Origin: Lentimicrobium sp. | Lineage (GTDB): Bacteria > Bacteroidota > Bacteroidia > Bacteroidales > Lentimicrobiaceae | Direction of reading: 5' to 3' | NCBI GenBank assembly: GCA_024709105.1 | Contig: JANJXJ010000150.1 | Coordinates: forward strand, 31,152 to 95,151 | Length of the DNA: 64,000 bases | Shown: one piece after another, positions 8,333 to 16,695 of the stretch | Layout of the letters: each line of letters begins with the position of its first letter | Position numbering within the stretch: position 1 is the first letter of the stretch | Program-made: the position numbers and the translations under genes | The notes under the pieces: model-generated | Databases searched by the model: none | What the model was told of the DNA's origin: nothing | What the model saw: only the letters and a program-made list of their open reading frames with translations

Positions 8333-10792
8333 GTGGAAAATTACATCAACGAGATAAATCAGGAGGAATCCTTTGATTTTAAACAGCTCTTTTTCAAGTT
8401 TTACAGGTACTGGTATCTGTTTATCATCACCATTTTTACTGCACTTACCATTGCCTTTCTCTTCAATAAATATACCGAACCCATCTACAAAGTTGGCACA
8501 ACGGTAATGATTAAGGACGATAAGTCAGGCTTTGACCCGCAGGCTATGCTTGGTCTGGGTAATCTGAAAGCTGCCCAGAATCTTGAAAATGAAATTGGGG
8601 TCTTAAAGTCCAGGTCATTGGTAACAAGGGCAATTAAATCGCTGAATTTTAATGTTTCTTACTTTATTGAAGACAACTTTGTAACACGCGAACTATACAA
8701 ACAAAGCCCGTTTACCATAGTTTTTGATACAGCCTTCCCGCAACCGGCAGGTATGCGCTTCATGCTTACCTTATTGCCCGAAAACAAATTTTCTATTTCG
8801 GTAGAGGGAGAATCTGCAACTATTTTCAGTTACTCAACGCATCGCGAAGTAAATACCATTTCAACACCTTTGAAACTCAGTGGTACTTTTGAATTCAATC
8901 AGGAAATAAAAGGCGAGTATCACAACTTTAAAGTATTGCTCAATACCAATTTCAAGCCTAAAGAACACCTGAATAAAAAATTTGTATTTGTTTTTAACAA
9001 GACACAGGATCTGGTAAGGAATTTCAGTGGTTTTACCATTGAACCCATTAACCGTGAAGCCTCTATTGTGGAAATTTCGATGAAAAATCCCAGCCCTGAA
9101 AAAGCTGCAGATTTCCTCAACATGTTAACCCGGGTTTACATGGAAAGAAACCTGGAAAAGAAAAACCAGATTGCTACAAATACCATCAATTTTATTGATG
9201 AGCAGCTGCTCGGGATAACCGATTCGCTTCAAATGGCTGAATTTAACCTTCAGCAGTTCCGCACCACCAACGAGGTGATGAATTTTGATTTCCAGACTCA
9301 GCAGGTTTTCACTATGATGAAAGAACTGGAAGGTCAAAAAGCTGAGTTGATTCTGAAGAATAAATATTACGAATATTTACGTGATTATATTTCCAATAAC
9401 CAAAACGATATTGACGGCCTTACTGTACCATCTTCAATGGGAGTAGACGACCCCATACTTTCATCACTTATCGGAGAACTTACACGCCTTTATGCCGAAA
9501 GAGGAGAAGCTTTGATGACAGCCCGCGAGAAAAATCCAATCATTGCTTCGTTTGACGACCGGATTCGTATCAACAAAAAATCTCTTCAGGAAAATATAAA
9601 GAATATTCTGAGCAATTCTAAAATTGCCATTCGCGACATTGACAACCGCATTAATCAGATTTCTTCAAGAATTAACCAACTACCCGGGACTCAACGAGTA
9701 CTTTTCGGAATGGAAAGGAAGTTTAAACTGAATGATGCCATATATACCTATTTGCTCGAGAAACGTTCAGAAGCACAAATTACCCGTGCTTCCAATATGC
9801 CCGACAATGAAGTTATAGACGAGGCAGAAATAGATAAACTGCAACCTGTTTTTCCGAAAAAAACCCTCAATTATACCATTGCCCTGCTCCTGGGATTGGT
9901 ATTCCCTGTGGTTTATGTGCTGGGAAAAGATTATCTCAACGACAAGATTATTGATAAAAAAGAACTTGAATCACTCACCTCCATTCCGGTTATTGGACAT
10001 ATCATCCACAACAACAAGGAAAGCAGTATAGTAGTGGCTGAATATCCCAAATCGTCCATTGCCGAATCGTTCAGGTCGGTGAGAACTAATCTTGGATATT
10101 TCTCTTCAGAAAAAGAAAAACAGGTAATCCTGATTACCTCAACCATGCCCAGCGAAGGCAAAACCTTTATTTCCATAAATCTCGCATCTATTTTTGCGCT
10201 TTATGGCAAAAAAACCCTGCTGGTTGGTTACGATTTGCGCAAACCAAAAATTTATCAGGATTTTGGCCTTCAGAATTCCGAAGGTATCACTTCTTATCTG
10301 ATCAACAAAGCTGACATTTCAGCCATCATACAAAAATCGCCGCTTGATAATCTTGATATTCTAATGGCAGGTCCTGTACCGCCAAACCCGGCTGAGCTGA
10401 TTGCTTCAAAAAGAAATGAAGAACTTATGCTCAAGCTCAAGGAAATGTACGATTATATCATCCTTGATACTCCTCCGGTTGGATTGGTTACCGATGCCTT
10501 CCTTCTGATGAAATATACCGATATCAACATTTTTGCTGTAAGGCAAAACTACACCAACAAAAAGGTGTTCGGGGCTATTATTTCCGACATTGAGAAACGT
10601 AAAATTCCCAACATGAGCCTTTTGATCAACGATGTTAAAATGGATAAAGGTTCTTATGGATACGGGTATGGGTACGGTTATGGGTACGGATACGGGTATG
10701 GATACGGTTACGGGTATGGATACGGGTATTATACCGACGATCAGGAGCCTAAAAAGAAGAACCTGATTGATAACCTTTTCGGGAAGTCATAA
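8333..10792 (+). CDS. Polysaccharide co-polymerase/autophosphorylating tyrosine kinase (Wzc-like BY-kinase)
   Basis: Inner-membrane protein controlling chain length and export of a surface polysaccharide. The 819 residues show an N-terminal Wzz domain with a first membrane helix near residues 28-47, a long periplasmic coiled-coil region, a second membrane helix near residue 510 (YTIALLLGLVFPVVYVLG), and a cytoplasmic BY-kinase domain with Walker A (TMPSEGKTFISINLA), Walker A' (LVGYDLRKPKIY) and Walker B (YIILDTPPVG). The C-terminal tail, normally a loose tyrosine cluster that is autophosphorylated, is here a strict run of twelve Gly-Tyr pairs (14 Tyr within 27 residues). The start is a GTG at 8333, 9 bases after the exporter gene. 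A terminator follows at 10812. Function is well supported; the exact polysaccharide is unknown. Confidence 0.93.
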   Translation: MENYINEINQEESFDFKQLFFKFYRYWYLFIITIFTALTIAFLFNKYTEPIYKVGTTVMIKDDKSGFDPQAMLGLGNLKAAQNLENEIGVLKSRSLVTRAIKSLNFNVSYFIEDNFVTRELYKQSPFTIVFDTAFPQPAGMRFMLTLLPENKFSISVEGESATIFSYSTHREVNTISTPLKLSGTFEFNQEIKGEYHNFKVLLNTNFKPKEHLNKKFVFVFNKTQDLVRNFSGFTIEPINREASIVEISMKNPSPEKAADFLNMLTRVYMERNLEKKNQIATNTINFIDEQLLGITDSLQMAEFNLQQFRTTNEVMNFDFQTQQVFTMMKELEGQKAELILKNKYYEYLRDYISNNQNDIDGLTVPSSMGVDDPILSSLIGELTRLYAERGEALMTAREKNPIIASFDDRIRINKKSLQENIKNILSNSKIAIRDIDNRINQISSRINQLPGTQRVLFGMERKFKLNDAIYTYLLEKRSEAQITRASNMPDNEVIDEAEIDKLQPVFPKKTLNYTIALLLGLVFPVVYVLGKDYLNDKIIDKKELESLTSIPVIGHIIHNNKESSIVVAEYPKSSIAESFRSVRTNLGYFSSEKEKQVILITSTMPSEGKTFISINLASIFALYGKKTLLVGYDLRKPKIYQDFGLQNSEGITSYLINKADISAIIQKSPLDNLDILMAGPVPPNPAELIASKRNEELMLKLKEMYDYIILDTPPVGLVTDAFLLMKYTDINIFAVRQNYTNKKVFGAIISDIEKRKIPNMSLLINDVKMDKGSYGYGYGYGYGYGYGYGYGYGYGYGYYTDDQEPKKKNLIDNLFGKS
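10658..10729 (+). repeat. Hexanucleotide repeat GGN-TAY encoding twelve Gly-Tyr pairs
   Basis: Twelve tandem 6-base units, all GGN TAY, make the tyrosine tail of the BY-kinase. Third positions vary (GGA/GGG/GGT, TAC/TAT), so the amino-acid pattern appears to be selected rather than being a recent DNA slippage product, although length change by slippage remains possible. Confidence 0.9.
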
Positions 10793-10811
10793 CAAAAGCA
10801 CATTAATTTTG

Positions 10812-10839
10812 AAAGGCCATCTGAAAGGGTGGCCTTTTT
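10812..10839 (+). terminator. Terminator after the polysaccharide export genes
   Basis: AAAGGCCATC pairs with GGTGGCCTTT (10 bp, one wobble) around a TGAAAG loop, followed by T residues. It separates the export pair from cysC. Confidence 0.85.
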
Positions 10840-10873
10840 GGTATTTGAAAACCCGGCACTGAAAAAAATCACT

Positions 10874-10881
10874 TACATTTG
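10874..10881 (+). promoter_or_regulatory. -7 box TACATTTG upstream of cysC
   Basis: Exact TAnnTTTG match, about 33 bases before the chosen cysC ATG. It overlaps a possible TTG start codon at 10879, which argues against that upstream start. No clear -33 box. Confidence 0.5.
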
Positions 10882-10914
10882 CAGCGAAAAAACAGTAAGG
10901 AAAGCCGAAAATTA

Positions 10915-11505
10915 ATGAATAATGCGGGTTTTAGAGTTTTAATGGAGCAAAAACTCAGGCAAAAAGCCAGGGTAATCTGGCTTTCCGGCTTGCCCTGTTC
11001 GGGGAAAACAACCATAGGGTCAGGATTGGAAAAAATGCTTTTATCAAAAGGATTTAGTGCCAGGCTTCTTGACGGAGATATCACCCGGAAAGGATTGTGC
11101 AATAATTTGGGTTTCAGCGATTCAGACCGCACTGAAAACATCCGGCGTGTAGCTGAGGTTTCCAAGCTGCTTGCAGAATCGGGAATAATTACCATAAATG
11201 CGTTTATTACACCCACAGAGTCTCTCAGGCAAATGGCCGCTGAAATAATCGGCAAAGATCTGATTACTTCTGTTTACGTTAATGCATCTCCTGCTGTGTG
11301 CGAATCACGCGATGTTAAAGGCATGTACCGCAAAGCAAGACTAGGCGAGATTAAAGATTTTACAGGAGTAAGTGCTCCGTTTTTTGAACCTGAATTTCCC
11401 GATTTTGTAATAAATACCGACCAAAGCACTCCTGAGCAAAACATTCAGGAACTTTTTGAATTTATATTGCCTAAAATTACCTTTACCCATGAGCATGAAC
11501 TATAA
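10915..11505 (+). CDS. cysC: Adenylylsulfate (APS) kinase
   Basis: Phosphorylates APS to PAPS, the activated sulfate used for reduction or for sulfation of sugars and lipids. The 196-residue product has the P-loop GLPCSGKTT (residues 25-33), the DGD segment (LLDGDITRKGLC), the family signature LGFSDSDRTENIRRVAEV, and NAFITPTESLRQ. It is a free-standing kinase rather than a CysN-CysC fusion. ATG 10915 was chosen because an upstream in-frame TTG overlaps the likely promoter; ATG 10942 is also possible. It overlaps cysD by 17 bases, so the two are probably translationally coupled. Confidence 0.93.
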   Translation: MNNAGFRVLMEQKLRQKARVIWLSGLPCSGKTTIGSGLEKMLLSKGFSARLLDGDITRKGLCNNLGFSDSDRTENIRRVAEVSKLLAESGIITINAFITPTESLRQMAAEIIGKDLITSVYVNASPAVCESRDVKGMYRKARLGEIKDFTGVSAPFFEPEFPDFVINTDQSTPEQNIQELFEFILPKITFTHEHEL

Positions 11506-12397
11506 ACTTACCCACCTCGAAGAGCTGGAGTATGAGTCAATTTATGTGATACGCGAAGTTGCAGCACAGTTTGAAAGACCGGTGCTTCTGTTTTCAGGAG
11601 GAAAAGACTCCATCGTAATGACTCATCTTGCCATGAAAGCATTCTGGCCGGCACCGCTGCCTTTTCCGCTGTTGCATATAGATACCGGTCATAACTTTGA
11701 GGAAACCATAGTTTACAGAGATAATCTCGTTAAAAAACTTGGCGCTAAACTTATTGTTGGCTCTGTGCAGGAAAGCATTGACAACGGCAGGGTAGTTGAA
11801 GAAAAAGGGCCGGCTGCCAGCCGCAACATATTGCAAACCACTACGTTACTCGATACCATCGAGAAATACAAGTTTGATGCTGCCATGGGCGGAGGACGCC
11901 GCGACGAAGAAAAAGCACGTGCCAAAGAAAGATTCTTCTCTCACAGAGACGAATTTGGCCAGTGGGATCCCAAAAATCAGCGCCCCGAACTCTGGAATAT
12001 CTTCAACGGCAAGAAAAATCAGGGCGAACACTTCAGGGTTTTTCCCATTAGCAACTGGACAGAAATGGATGTTTGGCAATATATCCTGAAAGAAAAAATT
12101 GAATTGCCCGAGATTTACTTCACCCACCAGCGCGAGGTTTTCCTTAGAGATGGCGTTTGGCTTGCAAAAGCTCCCTTTATGACACTGAAGGATGGCGAAA
12201 AATTTGAAGTCAAAACGGTTCGTTGCCGCACAATCGGTGATATCAGCTGTACCGGCCTAACACTTTCAACTGCCAATTCTCTCGAAGAAATTATTGAAGA
12301 AATTGCAGCTACCAGAGTAACCGAAAGAGGAGGACGAGCCGATGATATGCGCTCAGAAGCCGCTATGGAAGACCGCAAAAAAGAAGGGTACTTTTAA
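11489..12397 (+). CDS. cysD: Sulfate adenylyltransferase subunit 2
   Basis: Catalytic ATP-pyrophosphatase subunit that makes APS from ATP and sulfate together with CysN. The 302 residues carry the PP-loop SGGKDS at about residues 36-41 and the family sequences THLEELEYESIYVIREV, HIDTGHNFEET, AMGGGRRDEEKARAKER and FPISNWTEMDVWQYI. Length matches E. coli CysD (302). The start at 11489 lies inside the end of cysC; ATG 11495 is an equally possible start two codons later. It is the second gene of a cysC-cysD-cysN operon. Confidence 0.96.
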   Translation: MSMNYKLTHLEELEYESIYVIREVAAQFERPVLLFSGGKDSIVMTHLAMKAFWPAPLPFPLLHIDTGHNFEETIVYRDNLVKKLGAKLIVGSVQESIDNGRVVEEKGPAASRNILQTTTLLDTIEKYKFDAAMGGGRRDEEKARAKERFFSHRDEFGQWDPKNQRPELWNIFNGKKNQGEHFRVFPISNWTEMDVWQYILKEKIELPEIYFTHQREVFLRDGVWLAKAPFMTLKDGEKFEVKTVRCRTIGDISCTGLTLSTANSLEEIIEEIAATRVTERGGRADDMRSEAAMEDRKKEGYF

Positions 12398-12443
12398 TAC
12401 CCGGGCTGTTTGATTGAATAAATTTAAAGAAATCCCTGTTTTT

Positions 12444-13718
12444 ATGAGTGAATTTTCAACCAAAGGATATCTTGACATGGAACTGCTGCGGTTTACCACT
12501 GCCGGCAGCGTGGATGATGGAAAAAGCACATTGATTGGCAGATTGCTTTACGATAGCAAGTCCATTTTTGAGGACCAGCTTGAGGCGGTAAAACGTGCAA
12601 GCATTCGCCGCGGCAATGAACATATTGATCTGGCTTTGCTCACCGATGGACTTAGGGCCGAGCGCGAACAAGGAATTACAATAGACGTAGCCTATCGCTA
12701 TTTTGCAACTCCAAAAAGAAAATTTATCATCGCCGATACTCCCGGACATATTCAATATACCCGGAATATGGTGACCGGTGCCTCAACGGCAAATGCTGCC
12801 ATTATTCTTATTGATGCCAGAAACGGTGTTATTGAACAAACCAACAGGCACTCATACATTGCTTCATTGCTCAGGATTCCTCATGTGATTGTATGTATTA
12901 ACAAAATGGACCTGGTTGATTACAGTGAAGAAAGATTCCTGGAAATCAAGAAAGAATACACCAATTTTGCCGCCAAACTTAATATTCCGGATATAACCTT
13001 TGTTCCTATAAGTGCACTCCACGGCGACAATGTTGTAGACATTTCAGAAAATATGCCCTGGTATACAGAAGGTACACTCATGCACGTACTGGAAACCATT
13101 GAAATTGGCAACGACAACAACCTGGTGGATCCACGGTTCCCTGTTCAGTATGTGGTCAGGCCATTATCCGACGAATACCATGACTATCGCGGATATGCCG
13201 GAAGAGTGGCCGGCGGGGTGTTTAAACCTGGCGATGAAGTTGTTGTGCTTCCATCTATGCTGAAAACCAAAATAAAAAGTATAGACCGGTATATGGAAAA
13301 TTGCGAAAAAGCCTGGGCTCCCATGTCGGTTACTTTCACGCTGGAAGATGACATTGATATAAGCCGTGGGGATATGATTGCTGTTGAGCACAACCTTCCG
13401 CAAGTGACGCAGGAACTGGAAATCATGATATGCTGGATGAATGACAAGCCCATGCAGCTCAACACAAAATACTCCCTGAAGCACACCACACACGATGTAA
13501 AATGTATGATCAGGTCGGTAAATTACAAAGTAAATGTAAACACTCTTGAGCATTTGCACGATGACCTTGGTGTAGGCCTCAACGATATAGCATGTGTAAG
13601 TATTAAAACAACCAAACCACTTTTTACAGATCCGTATTCAAAAAACAGGCGCACAGGATCACTCATTATTATTGATGAAGCCACCAACAATACTGTTGGT
13701 GTTGGCATGGTAATCTAG
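12444..13718 (+). CDS. cysN: Sulfate adenylyltransferase subunit 1 (GTPase)
   Basis: GTPase subunit whose GTP hydrolysis drives APS formation by CysD. The 424-residue product has the translation-factor G motifs GSVDDGKST (21-29), DTPGH (98-102) and NKMD (153-156), then EF-Tu-like domains 2 and 3. It is shorter than E. coli CysN (475) and has no CysC fusion at its C-terminus. The ATG at 12444 was chosen over an upstream in-frame TTG (12414) because MSEFSTKGYLDMELLRF aligns with the family N-terminus. It is the last gene of the operon, with a terminator 22 bases on. Confidence 0.95.
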   Translation: MSEFSTKGYLDMELLRFTTAGSVDDGKSTLIGRLLYDSKSIFEDQLEAVKRASIRRGNEHIDLALLTDGLRAEREQGITIDVAYRYFATPKRKFIIADTPGHIQYTRNMVTGASTANAAIILIDARNGVIEQTNRHSYIASLLRIPHVIVCINKMDLVDYSEERFLEIKKEYTNFAAKLNIPDITFVPISALHGDNVVDISENMPWYTEGTLMHVLETIEIGNDNNLVDPRFPVQYVVRPLSDEYHDYRGYAGRVAGGVFKPGDEVVVLPSMLKTKIKSIDRYMENCEKAWAPMSVTFTLEDDIDISRGDMIAVEHNLPQVTQELEIMICWMNDKPMQLNTKYSLKHTTHDVKCMIRSVNYKVNVNTLEHLHDDLGVGLNDIACVSIKTTKPLFTDPYSKNRRTGSLIIIDEATNNTVGVGMVI

Positions 13719-13739
13719 GCTGTTTTTGAATGAAATTTT

Positions 13740-13772
13740 AAAGCAGGATCCATTTCGGGATTCTGCTTTTTT
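13740..13772 (+). terminator. Terminator after cysN
   Basis: AAAGCAGGATCC pairs with GGATTCTGCTTT (12 bp, one G-T) around a six-base loop, then a T run. It abuts the stop codon of the convergent membrane-protein gene; the minus-strand side has only a weak T tract. Confidence 0.85.
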
Positions 13773-15483
13773 AATTGTAAAAACCCGTTGAGAAAGAGAA
13801 CCTTATGGCAAAATACAGGCCATTGATAAGAATTAGCCTGAAAAGCAGAACAATTGCAACCCCGGCGGCAAACATAAGTATTCCATTCAATAAGCTTACC
13901 CTTTTTCCTTTAACAACCGAAGCTGAACCCCTGGACTTTTTCCTGAAAACCATAGGCACTATTGCAAAAACCATGGATATCATGATGATGGCATCATAAA
14001 CCATAATGTTTTCGTGTTGCGGGGTTTTATCAGGAAACCTGAGTAATACCAGCAACGTTGTGCCCAGCAGCCAGGGCAACAGGTAAGTTGAAATGAGAGA
14101 AACCGTACGGTGCAGGCTTTTCATCCGGCCATGAGGCAGATTGGCAAGTGCCGTTGTGGCAGAATAATACCCGGCGAGGCTTAGAACCGATAAAAAGACC
14201 AATGAAATTAAAATTTTGAAAAATACATTCAGAAAAAGCCAGTTGGCAACGTATCCAAAACCGAGATCTGTTATGATTCCTGCAACAAAGGCTCCCAGGA
14301 AATGAGCAGCACCCTGAAAAGCAACCCAAAGAAGTAAAAGCCTGAATATATGATTCTTAATATTACGTAACTGAACCCACCTGAACAACAAAAGCGCGGT
14401 AAAGCCGCTTGCAACCGGTCCAATAAGTGTTATGGCTATGATATTGGTTTTTGTCCAGAGATTGCTTGCATTACCTACAGGGAAATACAATTCATAGAAA
14501 TAAAGAACAGAATCAATTTTATAAACCGAAGCTACAAGTATAGTTGGAAGTTGATAAATCAGGTAAATAATCAGGTATGATACAAGAAACAGCCCTGTAG
14601 AGTTAAACATGGCCCGTAGATCTATTCTCCTGACATAACTCCTAATTAAATTAACGCTGCTTATTTCATTTGATACCGTAGCTGTTTCCCCTTCCTGAGG
14701 TTGATTACTGCGAACGCGCCTTAAACGATGCCTGTGGGCAATAGAACGCCCGTGTTTACGATTTGCATCATCATTTTCAGGATTGAAACCGGGGTTGAGA
14801 TTACGGTTGACGTAGTTTGCGGCAAGCTCTTTTCCGGTAAATTTTACCCTCTTCTTTCTTTTTCTGAAAATTTTACGGATTTTGCTCAAGAAAAAACCCT
14901 TTGCTGACTTCTTTTTTCTCAGATGAATTTTTGAGCTGTCAAATAGAATTTCGGCACCCTCTGATTCAATTTCAGAATCTTTTAAATTCCTGTTCACCAG
15001 ATTAGCTGCCAATACTCCTGGTTTTGCAGGCACTGGTTTTGATACGGGTTTTAAAATCTTCTGCAACCTTTTTAGCAAGGAAAGCTTGCGTTTTTTCTTC
15101 CGGCGCGGATTGATTAAGTAACTGCGGGGTGATTCCGGATGGCCTGCCTCAGCAGTTGTTTCATAATAAATGATATTATCTGTTTCTGATGGCTTTGTGT
15201 TGACTGAAGAAGCCTTATCAAAGTCCCCGCTCAGATTCCGGTTGTACTTGTTGGCTGCCAGTTTTTCCGGAATAATCAGCTTTTCTGTTTTAAGCCTTTG
15301 ACTAATTAGTTTTAATCTTATCCTGCTGAACAGATTACTTTTTCTTCTGTGCTTGCGTTTTTTAATAACCTGGCCTGTTATTTTATTTTGATCAGAGCCA
15401 ATTTGAGAAGTACGTTTACTTCTGTATCCAAACAAACTTTGGAAAATTCTGATCAATGCCGGTGTTTTTTTTCGCTTAGCCAT
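13771..15483 (-). CDS. Polytopic membrane protein with three basic LAANxxNRNL repeat units; function unknown
   Basis: I do not recognise a characterised family. Of 570 residues, about the first 290 are very rich in Lys and Arg and hold three copies of one module: a basic, possibly amphipathic stretch of about 30 residues, then LAANxxNRNL (residues 75-84, 158-167 and 220-229), then a short acidic linker. The C-terminal part, from about residue 293, has about seven hydrophobic helices, with conserved-looking features WVAFQGAAHFLGAFVAGIITDLGFGYVANW and NLPHGRMKSLHRT. I have a vague impression that similar membrane domains occur in other Bacteroidota. There is no signal peptide, so the basic region is probably cytoplasmic. 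The next gene upstream, an alcohol dehydrogenase, ends 21 bases before its start, so the two may be cotranscribed. Confidence 0.75.
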   Translation of the reverse strand: MAKRKKTPALIRIFQSLFGYRSKRTSQIGSDQNKITGQVIKKRKHRRKSNLFSRIRLKLISQRLKTEKLIIPEKLAANKYNRNLSGDFDKASSVNTKPSETDNIIYYETTAEAGHPESPRSYLINPRRKKKRKLSLLKRLQKILKPVSKPVPAKPGVLAANLVNRNLKDSEIESEGAEILFDSSKIHLRKKKSAKGFFLSKIRKIFRKRKKRVKFTGKELAANYVNRNLNPGFNPENDDANRKHGRSIAHRHRLRRVRSNQPQEGETATVSNEISSVNLIRSYVRRIDLRAMFNSTGLFLVSYLIIYLIYQLPTILVASVYKIDSVLYFYELYFPVGNASNLWTKTNIIAITLIGPVASGFTALLLFRWVQLRNIKNHIFRLLLLWVAFQGAAHFLGAFVAGIITDLGFGYVANWLFLNVFFKILISLVFLSVLSLAGYYSATTALANLPHGRMKSLHRTVSLISTYLLPWLLGTTLLVLLRFPDKTPQHENIMVYDAIIMISMVFAIVPMVFRKKSRGSASVVKGKRVSLLNGILMFAAGVAIVLLFRLILINGLYFAIRFSFSTGFYN

Positions 15484-15504
15484 TGGATAATCTACCGGAG
15501 AAGT

Positions 15505-16647
15505 TTACATCATTAGTTTGATTATCTCCCTGTAATCATCTTCGTTGAGTTTATGGACATACGTTGCTGCTTTGCTTTGAACCATAAGTCTGTAGATTTC
15601 ATCAGCATCGGGTTTTATACCTCCCAAATTGCTTAATCTGACAGGACAACCAATATATTTGAAGAAAAGCTCCATTTGCTCGATGGTTTCTTCAGCCGTT
15701 GATGAGCCAAACAAATTGTTACCCAACAATTTTATCCGGTCGTTCAACCTGTTTTTCATAAGTTTCATCCATGCCGGATAAACAATGGTAAGAGATGCTC
15801 CATGAGGGACATCGTAAAGCAAAGACAGAATATGCCCGATGCTGTGCACTCCCCACTCACCCGAAGCACGACCATGCATGGTAAGCCCATTAAGAGCCAT
15901 TGTTGCAGCATACATAATCTTTGCTCTTAACTTATAATTTTCCAGGTCGTTCAGCAATTCAGGGCCGTATTCCATGGCTTCGAGAATAATTGAATAAACG
16001 AGCCGGTCGCTGAGGGTGGCTTCTTCGCCTTTTCCAAAAAATGCCTCAAGCGAATGAGCGATCAGGTCGGCGATGCCATAAGCCGTATAATTTTTTGGAA
16101 CCGAGGCTGTGTATTGTGGATCAAGAAATGAGTGCTTCGGGTACATCAAAGGACTGCTGAAACTGCCCTTGGTTTCGGCAGCATGGTTACTTAGCACGGC
16201 AAAAGGATTCATTTCTGTTCCGGTAGCGGCCAAAGTAAGCACAGCAACCAGAGGCACGGCAGTTCTTGGCATAGCGCGCCTTGCAAAATAATTCCAGGCA
16301 GGAGTTTCAGAAGGAATCGCAATGGAAATGATTTTTGCTGAATCAATTACACTTCCTCCTCCAACTGCAAGCACAACATCCACTTTGTTTTCACGCCCAA
16401 CTGCTGCTGCAGCATCAACATCTTCAACCACCGGATTAGAACGTATACCTGAATATTCAAAAACCTCAGCATCCATTGATTTCAAAAGGTTTATGATATG
16501 GTTATACAGCCCGTTTCTCTGAATTGATCCTGTACCGTAAACCAGCAATACCTTTTTACCAAACCGGTTAAGTATCTGAGGAAGCCCGTTCAGCACATCT
16601 TTCCCAAAATGCAGGCTGGTTGGGTTATATGCAACAAAATTTTCCAT
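15505..16647 (-). CDS. Iron-containing alcohol dehydrogenase (butanol dehydrogenase/YqhD-like)
   Basis: NAD(P)H-dependent reduction of aldehydes to alcohols, in the cytoplasm. The 380-residue protein has the nucleotide-binding GGGS at 96-99 (LAVGGGSVIDSAK) and all four expected metal ligands: Asp194 and His198 (GIADLIAHSLEAFF), His268 (GEWGVHSIGHILSLLYDV) and His282 (PHGASLTIVYPAWM). The N-terminus (NFVAYNPTSLHFGK) and the Pro-His-Gly motif resemble the YqhD/BdhA branch, which uses NADPH and broad aldehydes; true substrate cannot be told from sequence. It lies between RNase R and the repeat membrane protein on the same strand (48- and 21-base gaps). Confidence 0.9.
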   Translation of the reverse strand: MENFVAYNPTSLHFGKDVLNGLPQILNRFGKKVLLVYGTGSIQRNGLYNHIINLLKSMDAEVFEYSGIRSNPVVEDVDAAAAVGRENKVDVVLAVGGGSVIDSAKIISIAIPSETPAWNYFARRAMPRTAVPLVAVLTLAATGTEMNPFAVLSNHAAETKGSFSSPLMYPKHSFLDPQYTASVPKNYTAYGIADLIAHSLEAFFGKGEEATLSDRLVYSIILEAMEYGPELLNDLENYKLRAKIMYAATMALNGLTMHGRASGEWGVHSIGHILSLLYDVPHGASLTIVYPAWMKLMKNRLNDRIKLLGNNLFGSSTAEETIEQMELFFKYIGCPVRLSNLGGIKPDADEIYRLMVQSKAATYVHKLNEDDYREIIKLMM

Positions 16648-16695
16648 TATTCAAGATTTTTAACTTTAAGAACAAATAAACAGCCACTTTGCTCA

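Noticed and set aside
10658..10729. Tandem repeat suggesting a CRISPR or VNTR outside genes
   Set aside because: It is in frame and encodes the Gly-Tyr tail of the kinase.
12414..12443. Upstream TTG start for cysN
   Set aside because: The extra ten residues do not match the family; ATG 12444 gives the conserved N-terminus.
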